64,000 nucleotides of DNA from Mycteria americana (Eukaryota; Chordata; Aves; Ciconiiformes; Ciconiidae). The DNA lies in contig NC_134366.1 of the NCBI RefSeq assembly GCF_035582795.1, positions 93,367,756 through 93,431,755 of the forward strand, given 5' to 3'. Under the pieces are notes generated by a model. It made no database searches. It saw only the letters and a program-made list of their open reading frames with translations, and was not told where the DNA came from. This document shows, in pieces, positions 37,001 to 49,000 of this stretch (its first letter is position 1; every line of letters begins with the position of its first letter). Position numbers and translations under genes: made by a program.

Positions 37001-40000
37001 TGAAGACAGGACTGCTGGACTTTTGAAATGATGCTTCTCCTCAAAGTATTTAGCAAAAGGCTTTTCTCTTCTACACAAGACTTACTAAAAATCATAGAGG
37101 GGATGGAGAATTAAAGTGGGTGTGGTGGGTTAACCTTGGCTATGGGCTAAACTCCCACCCAAGCACCCACTCTCACTCCCCCTTCTCAACAGGATGAGGG
37201 GTAGAATATAGGATGAAAAAGGTGGTGGATTTTTCAGACAAAGACAAGGGCATCACTTACCTATTATCGTCATAGGCAAAACAGACTCAACTTGGGGGAA
37301 AGTAACTTAATATATTGCTAGTGAAAATAGGTTTGGATAGTAAGAAACAAAGACAAAAATTAAAACCACATCTCCCCACTACCCCCCTTCTTCCCAGGCT
37401 CAGCTTCACTCCTTCACTCCCGACTTCTTGTCCTCCCCCTGAGCGGTGCAGGAGGATGGGGAATGGGGGCTGTGGTCAGTCCATAACACCTCCTCTCTGC
37501 CGCTCTCTCCTCCTCTCACACTTTCCTCCTCCTTCAGGGGCATCTCTGCTGGGGTGCCTGGAGCAGCTCCTGCCCTCCTCCTGCTCTCCCCTTGGGGCTT
37601 GCAGGGCTGTTTCTCACCCTGTTTCCCTCAGCCCCGGCTGCCGTTTCTTACCCAGTTTCTTACACGTTTCTTGTCCATCTTTTGCCCTTCCTTCCCCAGA
37701 CTTTCCCTGAGGCTTCCGCCCGTGGCTGAGGGGCTCAGCCGGGCCCTGCAGTGGGGCTGTTGGAGCTGGCTGGAACCGGCTGTGTCTGGCACGGGGCAGC
37801 CCCGGCCGCTCCTCACAGGGGCCGCCCCGGCTGTCAGCACCTGGGCACCTGCACTCCAAACAATGAGCTATAAGATCACCTCCTCCCAGGCACTTAATGT
37901 ATTGAATATAATTTTTTATGATCTAAATGCCAGTACTACAGGAAAGTTCTTCTTCATAGTTCCTTTATTCAAATGAGTGCTATGAGGCTTAATGCAATTT
38001 TTGGGCTCTCTTTATATGCAAGCTTACATCAGGTTTAGCAAAAGAGTGTACAAACATACTTTTTGTGAAAATAAGTGGTACTTCTGAAGAGGCCTTTGTC
38101 TCTATCAAATTTTACTCACTGACCAGAATTCTTCTAGCCAAGACTCTAGTGAAAATTTTTCCCCAAAATTGAATTGTAGAGCTTGGAGGGTGAAGTAGGA
38201 CAGGTAGCTCTGCAGGAGAGGCCCAGGGAAACAAGAGGCAGAAACGTTAGGAAGACCATGCTCATAAGGCTCCTGGGTTCTCTGATTAGGTGTTGAGCTG
38301 ATGTATGGTAACAGAAGTCCTAAGCAGAGTTCAGACTGTGTGTTTCTTTCCAGGTGTCCATGGTGGATGCTATTCCAGGACTCATAAATGCAATTAAAAT
38401 GATTCAGAGTATCTCTCAGTATTACAACACGTCCGAAAAGATATCCTCGCTGTTTGTGAAGGTTGGTGCTACAGCATGAAAGGAAATTTTGACAGATTTT
38501 TTTTGTGTGGTGTTGCTTGAGTGAGAGACGGAAAACACAAAGGGACCAAGCAATTGAAGAGGCAGCATTTTGGTCAATTTAATGCTGCTTTTTGTATAGA
38601 ATATATAGAGAATTGGAAATAGTGGTAAAACTACTTCAGAGTTAGAACTTATTTTACTGTCCATAATTTGGAGTTGTAAGAATTTTTTCAGACTTCTTGA
38701 AGATCAGGGCTAATCTCAACCCTGACATGCATAGATTGAGGAACTTTTTGTTACAATGAGTTTTGCCTGTGGTGAACTGTTTTTTGTAGAACCAGTTCTG
38801 TTAAGTTTATATAGCCCTTAAGCCTCCTTATGATTGCATAAAGAAGGAAATGGAGTGGGAAGGACAATCTGTTCTTTAATGATCATAGTCTCATGGGCCC
38901 TTGATTTTACCTTTGCTTTCAGAAGTGCTAAGTCTTATGACTTTGTAGTCCTCAATATCATTTCAAGGTTGGTACAAGGTGTTTAGGTTTAGGATGAACG
39001 TAGTTAATCAACAACATTTTGGTGGTGTACTGATCTGGAGGCTGGATATTGCCAGGAGAACAGTCTGTCTATGTAGCTGGTATTTGGTACTGATGTTTTG
39101 CAGGCTTTAGGCCGGTGGAGTCAGAGGTATGGGATGAGACTGAAAGAAGGGCAAGATCTGCTTTGTCTTGAAATGTTTTTTTCACAAGGTTAAAACTGCC
39201 TTTAGGTGACCAATCAGATGATCACAGCATGTAAATCTTACATTACAAACAACAATACGGCCACCATTTGGAATCAACCTCAGGAGAGAGTTATGGAAAA
39301 GCTACAAGCAGCCATTAGACTTAAACAGGTAGGTGGGAAGAGCATGTGGAAAACAGAATATAAGGTGAGATTTAGGAGGGCATAATTAGGAAAACTTTTA
39401 TAAGTGGAAGCAATGCTATAATGAAGGAAAATGAAGCAACTGAAAAAATACCCTTTGGAACTGGAGTATTTATATTAGAGCTAACAGGTATTTAGTCCAG
39501 TGTCTGTTGATTTTCCAGAAACAGGATTTCGATGCTTAGCCTAACTTAGCTATGCTTCTTATATGAGAATTACTTGGATTTTCATGCCTGAGTTTCTCTA
39601 GAAAGTTTCTTCTCACATGATGAGGAGGGACGTGTAATAGAAATGAAAACGGAGGAAATTACTGAGCTGAATATATTCCAAAGATATATGGACAAGCTAT
39701 ACCTTTAGAAAGGGCAGTTTAGTGAACTGAGAAGAATTCAGCTGTTCAGATTGCATAGACTTGTTGGGAAAGTAACCTTTTTTTTTTTTTTGGCATATGC
39801 TTCTATGACTGTTTTGGGATCCTCCTCCCCCTCCCCCCCCTTTAGAACATAGGATCATAGTATAATTCAGCTTGGAAGGGTCCTCAGCAGGTATCTAGTT
39901 CAACCTTGTGCTCAAAGACAAAGCAGGGACAGCTATGAGATCAAACTTGGTTTCCCAGTCCTTTATCCAGTCCTGTCTTGAAGTTCTCCAAGGATGAAGA

Positions 40001-43000
40001 GATTGCACAGCCTTTCTGAGCAACCTCTTTCACTGCTTGACTGTCCTTATAGTGAAAGATTTTCTCCTTACATCCAATCAGAACATCTTCTGTGTCAATT
40101 TATGCCCGTTGCCTCTAGGCCTCTGTCCATGTGTTACTGTGAAGAGCCTAGCTCTGTCTTCTTGATAACCTCCCTGTAGGTGTCAGAAGGTTCATATTAG
40201 GTTTCCTCCATTATTACATTTTGATTTCCTGATAATATGTGCTTGGAAGACTAGAACTTTATCCTGAGACATTCTGAAACAACAAATCTTGCATAGTTCT
40301 AGCACAAATTAGTGTAAATTTATAAGATGTCTTACCATCAGCAACGAGCAGTAAATTTGTATATTTATATAAAGATACAGCAAATTATTCAGTTGCTGCA
40401 TTAAAATGTGTTGAAGGGTTAGGTTTTTATTTGAGTCGTATGAGTTCCAAAAGCTTTCAGAAAGTCAATAGATTAAAACTTAAAATTCAAATCACTAACA
40501 GCTTAGGAAACTCTGGGCCCTTTGTATTAATATCTCCAAGTGGGGTTATTCATACATATATGTGCTAAAAAATAATGAACATTGTATTTTAAAGATAACT
40601 ACTCTTGAAAGAAACCATTTCAGGCAAGTCTGTTGACTGTGTAATCTGACTTTGGGAAGAATTTAATTTTAACATGTTTGCAGTAAGGTTTGTGCCCAGT
40701 GAAGAAAGTAGAAAGAAAACTGGAAGCTGCTATGGAGCAGCATTCTAACTTCACAAGGGTTTTTGTTCTGGAAAGTGATTTTGGAAAATTTGAAACATTA
40801 TTACTCAATAAAACTGCTCAGCACACAATCATTATTTTCAGTCTCTGAAAACTGAAATCTGGGTTGTCATCTTGGATATTCAGTAAACACATCAAGCCCT
40901 GCTATAAAATGGAGAGAACAGAATTTCACGCTAGCTAAGGATGGAACATACAAACACATATATGTGCAGTTCATTCATTTGATGAAATGTGTGATCCTGT
41001 AATGGTGGTGTTGGGTTAGTTTTCAGAGACAAATTCTGTTACTGTCTTTATAGTGTTCATGATTGTTTGTTGATGAAACTTCTACTTGCTATCAAGTTAG
41101 GATAATATCTGTCTGGGTAAATATTGTTCTAGCTGATGACAGTGCCTTTTATTATATGCTTGACATTCTTCTTTTAAATTCTTCTTTTGTTTTTAGGAGT
41201 ATCAAAATTGCTTTCACAAGATAAAAGAGAAATTGGAGCAAAATCCAGCGGAAAGACAGTTTGATTTTAGTGAGATGTATATCTTTGGAAAATTTGAAAC
41301 CTTTCATCGACGTCTGGTAAAGATAATAGATGTTTTCAATACTATGAAAACCTACTCGGTTCTACAGGAGTCTCAGATAGATGGATTGGAAGGAATGATC
41401 ACAAAATATGAGGTACACAGCAAATTTTGGATATCCTGTCAGTCTGACTTGAACTTTAAACAATAAATAATTATGAAAATTAGAAAAGTGTTTATCAAGA
41501 GAAAAACTAACTCTGTAAGTTGTGCTAAAATTACTGGGTAATAGTTAACAAAGTAAATATATGATTGCTGGGGAAGTGAGCAGACAAGATGAAAAGGGGC
41601 AGGTGGACATCTGAAAGAGGTGTGTTAAAATCAAAGTTGATTGAAAAAAGCAACAAAATGGGGAGACTTTGTAACAGGAGTAATTGGAGCCATGGTTTTG
41701 TGTTATGATCAGGAGAAACAGTGAGAAGTGCAACATTTCTGTCTTTACAAATGTTTTGCTAGCTATGAAAGTGTACTGTGACCAAAATTGCAGACTATCT
41801 TCATCTTTTGCCCTTTATTCTAGGGGCACCTGATCAGTGCCCACTGCTGAGGCTGGCTCCATTGGCCTGGTGGTCAATGCTGCAGTCAGATTTTCCTTGC
41901 AGCTCGGGGTGAAACAAGCCCCAGTTCCATTTCTGTGCTGCATAACTACCAATAAACATGACTTTGATTTCTTGAAATAAGTATTTTTTTAAAAAGAGGA
42001 AAAAAACTTGGACTCTTAGATTTGTTTCTTTAAGGAAATAATGTGCTTAATTCCAGCAAAACAGATTATTAGGTTTACTTAAAATCCGTACTCTAGTTCT
42101 AGAGTACAATCATCAGCTTTGTGTTTTATGAGGGAAGAAAGAGTTAATTCACAGATGGCTATCTTTAGGGTGAGGGAGGAAGAGAAATGACTTAGCTGGT
42201 TTTCTCTGGAAAGCTCTTCAAGTTTAGGCCTTTTCTTTTGTAACAGCAAAATCCCTTTGCTTGTTAGTATTACTATTCAGGTTTCTTTCCTCGTCTTTTT
42301 ATTTAGTAGGAGTGAGACTTGAACAACAAGGAGCTCTTCTAAGAATATAAATATACTAAATTGCATTCTTTTCCTTCCTTCTTTCCAAGATTAACTTTCT
42401 TTTCTAGCAAGTAAAGTCTTCCCTGCTTTTACTGAGCCTGAGTTAACTTACCTTATTGTATATCTTTCTTAGTGCAGTATCATAGTTATGGCACTTGTAA
42501 ATATTAAAATAAATCAGAAGTATTCAATATGTGGAGTTTGTAGACTACTTTTAGAAATCACATGTGATACAGTGGAGTACAGGCAAATGTGGCATTCTAA
42601 TTTGCTTTACCCTGTTCTTTTTCTTTTTGTTATGGCCATAAGTACATCACTTTGCTTTAGTTAAATAACTGTAGGGTAAAATGTGAGCATTCCATGGTCC
42701 GTCCTCGTTCGATTCACTCCCTGTTGCAGTCTGGGGTTTTGATTCCTTGACTGCATCCTTCACAGTAGCCAGTTTTCTCCTTTTTTCTCTTCTGCAGTCT
42801 TCTGAGAAGAAACCTAGGCACAATGGGAAGGATAGCTTGGTCCAAGACTATTCCGCATGGGCAGGTGTGGGCTGCTCTAAATTTGCTTCCTTCACTGAGA
42901 GCTGCTTTCTAAAGCTGTGCCAGCAGGCTTCTCAGCAACTTGGGTTGCTGAGAATTTTCAGGTCATGCTATGAAGATACTATTTTGGTAGGCTGGAACAC

Positions 43001-46000
43001 AGACATCTCATTTATTTGGGGCATTTGTATTTGAAAAGCTCTGTGACCATTAGCCCAGGCTTTGGTGCAGTCTGCCAACTCTATACAGATATACCGCATT
43101 ATCCATTGCAGCACTCGAGTCTTAAAGTAAGAGCTTTCTGTAACACCTAGTTACTGTGAAGTCAATTTCATTTGGGGATGCAGCGGGTAAGGGGAAATTA
43201 TACATGCTTAGGTAGAAAATACTACATGGAAGGTTCTGGATAGTATGCATAAAGGGCAGAAAGTGATTGTACTTTTTTAACAGTGACAAAATTGAGGTAC
43301 TGAAGTATTTGACATGGACCATAGCTATAGTTACGTGACTGATTATATGACTTGAAAAATTTTTACAATAGAAAGTTATTATGTTGCAGTTCTTTATGCT
43401 TTACCACTTAGTTGCTATCGAGGATTTGCTTTTTTTTAGAGGAAAAGATGGAATTTTTATTTACAGCAAAGCAATAAAACTGAAGTTCAGTTGACTTATA
43501 ATAAAATGGTGGAAGTCTGCTGTGCTGAAAATACGTTGAGCTTCATAGCTGTACTGTGGTAAACTACTAGGATGTTGAACAGTGGTTCATCATTAGAAAT
43601 CCTTTAACTGTGTGTACAGCTCAAGGGAGATGCTGATTAAGATGTACTTTCATTTGAGTGGACAGCAGCTATGTAAGAGACGCCAGGAATAATAAGTCCT
43701 GGGCTGGTGATGTGTTGCATCTTACTGTGACTTCTGAATAGTCTGTTTTTCTATGGAATCAGTTAATTTAAAGACATGGAAAATACTAATGTTAAAATAT
43801 TTTTCTATGTTGAACTTTGTTAACTTTTAAATAGAAATAATGAACCTCTGCATGAGAGAATATTTACTCGGTAACACATGTCTTAGATGAAAAGCAAGAG
43901 TCTGAATTTTCTGTCAGTTCTAATTCACTTTAAACAACAGTAAATAATATAAAGGAAATTCATATGGCCATTGCACCAACTTCTTTCCTGAAAATATGTC
44001 ATTTAAGTGGTTTGCTTATATTGCTCAGCAAATACTGGTAACTAATGGCAAAGGTAAAATGTGAATGTGCTCAGCCTGTTGTGCTAAATATTTTGGTGTG
44101 GTAAGTCTTTTTGATAAGACAGTTTTTTGGTGATAATTTTATTTTTTTGTGAAACTGTTTAGACCATTGTTGACATCATGAAGAAAAGGCATTACAATTT
44201 CTTGGATCAACGGAAGACTGATTTTGACCAAGACTATGAAGAATTTTGCAAAGAGATAAATGATCTTCATGTAGGTTTTATGATTCAAATAAGAATTTAA
44301 TTTACTGATGAATCCTCATGAAAACAACAATACCTCTGAGTTACCACCAAAGAAATTATGCAAATCTCAAAGTTTGTAATACAAAATTGAAAAATTATTC
44401 TACTGTATCTCCACTTTAAAGCTTGTATTTATTCTCTAACTTTCAGACCAGTTTCACAGAATAGACCAGAAGGGGCCTTGAGGGCCTCCAGCAAAAGGAT
44501 TTTTCAATACTGTACTTTATTTGGAAGTTATGCTAGCAAGAATAACACAGAAATGGATTATTTCATTGGGTGAATGGGAGCATAGCACAAATAAGTCAGA
44601 TAATTAACTTTCGCGTAGTTCTGAAATCGCAAGTTGGTGGAAGGAAAGGGTATCTGTAGAAGAAAAAAATTAAAGTAAATGCTTGGCTTGTTTTGGTTGC
44701 CAAAGATGTAAGCAAGCATTCTTTGAGGGCTCTCAGCATAGTGGAACATTTGAGGGTACAAAAGCTTTTGTTGGTTGCACAGCTACAGAGGGAACTTGGA
44801 AAGAAAATGCCTTGAAAGTTGGTTGTGTTTTGTTTAATTCTTGAGGGAAGGCAGAAAGGGAAAATTGATACTTATTGAGGTTAGTTTCATATAAACAAAT
44901 TATGTTCTAATATAGTGCATGATAAATCCTGTCAAATAATACCTGATGGATTTGAAATGCGTGTCTTACGTAGTTCTCTGCTGTAGAATTATTTGCTCTC
45001 CTTCAGGATCAATTAAGGATTTTCATGGACATCACCTTTGAAAATATTCTGAACACTGAAAGAGCACTGAGTATGTTGAAGAAATTTGAAAGGTACTATG
45101 TCCTATCTAGATTGCTAGAATTCTGCCAGGCAGTGGAAATAACACTTTGAGGATGGTGGAAAGAGCGGGGAGCAGAGCAGGAGGCATCTCCTTAAATACA
45201 AACGAAAACCAGCTCAACCTCCTCTCACTCAACTGTTCAGCTCTGTTAAGGGATGTCTTCTTAGCAGCATGGATGAATAAAAAGAATATTTTTTTGTTTC
45301 AGAAAATGCAAAATATAAGTGGATTTTGAACTTCATATTTCAAAATTAGCACAAGTACAGGAATACTTTATGGCTGTTAGCATATTTGCCTTAGTGTTGT
45401 CCTTGAACATTAATTTGTTACCACAGTGCAGTTAGAAGAGAGTAAAATGCTTGTATTAGGAAACAATGAAATTTATCTTGATAAATTCACATTGTTGCAA
45501 AGCAGCCTCAGTCTTTATTGCATCAGTTTCCTTATAATATTCTGTTTAATGGAGTAGACTGCTAGTAGTGGATTGGTTACAGTTTATTGCACATAATTTT
45601 AGCTCAGTGTTTGAAAACAGTGACAAAACAGAAAATGTGTAGGCTTACTTGGAAACTTTTATCATCTGGTCTAAATCTTGGTTGCTTGGAATCAGGTTGT
45701 GACAGCATTTGTTCAAGCTTTAGTGAAAACTCTGCTGCTAAAGTAGTTATTTTATAAAGAACGCAAGGGGATCTGGAATGATTGTATTTGCCAACAACGC
45801 ATCAGAAGAATTTCAGAAGTATTGAAGGAATTTTTTTAATGATTATTATTTTTCTAAGCAGATTACAAATTCCGAATCTTGGCATTGATGAAAAGTATCA
45901 GAAAATACTTCAAAACTATGGTCATGACATAGAAACAGTCTGTAAGATCTACACTAGGCAGAAGCAGGACCCTCCACTGGCTCGTAATCTGCCTCCAATA

Positions 46001-49000
46001 GCTGGTAAGATCTTGTGGGCACGCCATCTATTCCATAGGATCCAGGAGCCCATGGAGTCTTTCCAGCGGCACCCGGCTGTTCTGCAAACACCAGATGGCA
46101 AGCGCATAATCCGAAACTACAACAAAGTAGCAAAAGTTCTTATGGAGTTTGAGGTGATATACCACAGGGGATGGCTTCACCAGGTAAACCAGCTGATTTT
46201 GATTAGGATATTTCTTTAAAAAAATGTGGTGGATTTTTGTTGTTGGTGGACTAGTAACATCAAGCTTTACAGACCAGATTGGATTCCTGTTGTTTCAGGC
46301 CTCAGTGAAACACTGGGTTACAGCAGCGTGAAGGAATCTCTGGTTAATAGCAGTAGTCAGGTATACTAAGCTGTAGACTTAGGATGCCTCTTAAGCGAGG
46401 GATGAATAAGAGAAGATACTTTATAAGAAAGTGTTTCTATTACTCAACAGTGCCTGTACTGCCTGTAGCTGAATTTAGGAGCAATTGAAAGACCTTCATT
46501 ATAACTAATAAGTTATAATTAAAAATATTTCTTATGGAAATGTATAATGGAGATTCAGTGGTAGCCTTAGCTGCCCCTCTGTGTCTGCCATATCCTACTG
46601 ACTCTGGTGCAAGAAGATCATGTGTGGGGAGAGGAGTTTTGTCAGCTGGTTAGCTTAAGGTAAAAGCAGACACAGAGGTTTCTTCTGGTCGGGACAATAT
46701 GGATTTAGTTTGTGAGTGATAATCCATGGGTACACTCCGAGTGAATGTACGTGTAAAAAGCATCCAGTCTCAACAGACAGAGCATCCTGTAGAATTAATA
46801 GCATACTCAGTGCACAAGTGTGTCTTGAGCCTGTTGTGGGTTAACCCTGGTAGGCAGCTAAGCATCACACAGCCACTTGGTCACTTCCCTCTGCCCACCC
46901 CCAGCAGGGTAGGGAAGAGGAAATGAAAAGTAAAAGCAAGAAAACTTGTGGGTCAAGGTAAAAAGTGTTCAGTAAGTGAAGAAGTGGAGAAAGAGAGAAA
47001 GAAAACAAAATAAGTCTTGCAAAGGCAAAACTTACCACCTCTCATGGGTAGACCGATGTCCAGCCACTTCCAGATGGCTAACCCCCTCAACCTCCAACTC
47101 TCCCTTTTTATTGCTGAGCATGATGTTATATGGCATGGAATATCCCTTTGGTTATTTTGGGACGTCTGCCTGTTTTTTTTCCCTCCTAACCTCTTGTGCA
47201 CCCCACCCAGTCTATTCACTGCAGGCAGCAGGGTGAGCAACAGAGAAGGCCTTGATGCTGTGCAAGCACTGTTCAGCAATAGTGAAAACATTAGTGTGTT
47301 ATCAGTGTTGTTTTGATCACAAATCTGAAACACAGTGCCATAGAAGCTGCTATGAAGAAAATTAACTCCATCTCAGTCAGACCCAATACAGAGCCATTTC
47401 ATTTCCTATCAACCATTTGGTAAGGCAGAAGACTTTGTAGTCTGAATATTCTTCAGAAAACATGGTTTACCTTAAGTTCTAAATCTCATTTGACTGATTT
47501 TGCCCTTTTGGATTTTGTACATAGAGCCTCTGTTTGCCTTCATGTTATCAGGTGGCTTCTGCAGGGACTACTTTATAGCCTTGAAATAACTGCAAGTTTC
47601 TACTGTTTTATTGGCGTATTTTCCACCTCCAGTTTCTTTGTTGCCTTGCCAAAAAGCATATTGTAGAAAAATTGGCCTCAGCCTCCCAAATCTCAAAAAG
47701 AAGGATCAGAATCTCCAGATGACTGTTTTGAAGGTGGTGGCACAATTAGCAATGCATCTGCCTCTTTTTCTTGGAGCTCAGCCCCAAATTTTGTACAATG
47801 TGAAAATCTCTGGTGCTGATAAACATCAGTCTTCTCAAAGCTAGTCTTACACCAGACCTGAGATCGGAGGTTCCTGCTGTCTCTTGTTCAATCTGAATAT
47901 ACTAAGATTTCCTGACTCTTACTTCCCCCTTCACACTTGCATTTGCCATGAAGGTTTAAAAGATCATCAGATTTGATTGTATGATACTGTAAGTTGAAGT
48001 GTTTGTGTCAATTTGGTGTACTAAAACAGGAGAAGTGACTACAGTATTAGAGGTTGTATAATATGCTGTATTCAGACTCCCTTGGCTCTGGTGCTGGATA
48101 TGTGTTGCTGATGATTAATCTGGTATTGACTGCCAGTTGAGAATCAAGGAACCTCAGTTGTTCTTTCATTATAGATTATGTTTCAGGTACATCAGATCTA
48201 AGTTTGGCACTATTGGCCGAATTGTTATATATACCAATTATTGTATAATTGGTCCTCCTCCCAGGCATTAATGAAAGTTGCCATTGTTGTACTTAGAAAT
48301 GTCTTTAACTTCAAGTGCTTATTCTGGTAACTTGAGAAGCCCATCTTTGATTTCATGTGCTTTTCACAGAGAGCTGATACGGTATGTGTATCCCTCGTGG
48401 GTATCCTCTTTTATGGAAGAGGAATTGTGATGCTTCAGGAAGCTTTTGGCATTTGTTTGGTGTTTCTATCTTGGACTCAGTTTCTGTTTTGATGCCAGTA
48501 CTGTGCTGGATACCTGCATGGTTCCAAATATACGGATGATAGCTTTCACTGAATTGTACCTGCTGCCAATATCATGTCCCTGCCTGGGCACTTTTAAGAT
48601 CTATTCCCTGTCCCAGCTATGATGTCTAAGGAGGATGTATGCTTTTTGTGCGGCTACATCTTTCTGCTTTGGCTAGATGATCTAGTGATCAGATTTTCTG
48701 ACATGTACCATGCCTTGACGTAGTAGTCAAGTACATTCGCCTTTCATCTTTTACAAAATGACTGTAACATCCAAGGCATCTCCCCTGAACTGGTGCTTTT
48801 CTTTGTGAGGACCTAGCGATCTGTGATCTGATTCTGATCTGTGCTAAAAGTAAGCATCTGATTTCTCCTATAGCAGAGTCAAATCCCACTTGGCAGCCTT
48901 ATAAACTTGCAGAGCCTGCTCCAACATTATATTCATTAGGTGGGAACAAAGGGAAGTGGATTTGAACGCAATTTCAGGTTTTTGAAACAAGCATACATGC

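Noticed and set aside
37446..37976. 176-codon + strand open frame, the longest in the window
   Set aside because: Lies almost wholly inside a GC-rich LTR and has a low-complexity Pro/Ser/Leu composition. Explained by base composition.
42747..43034. 95-codon + strand frame with a hydrophobic start resembling a signal peptide
   Set aside because: No splice or family support, and it is contained in an intron that exons 11 and 12 skip cleanly.
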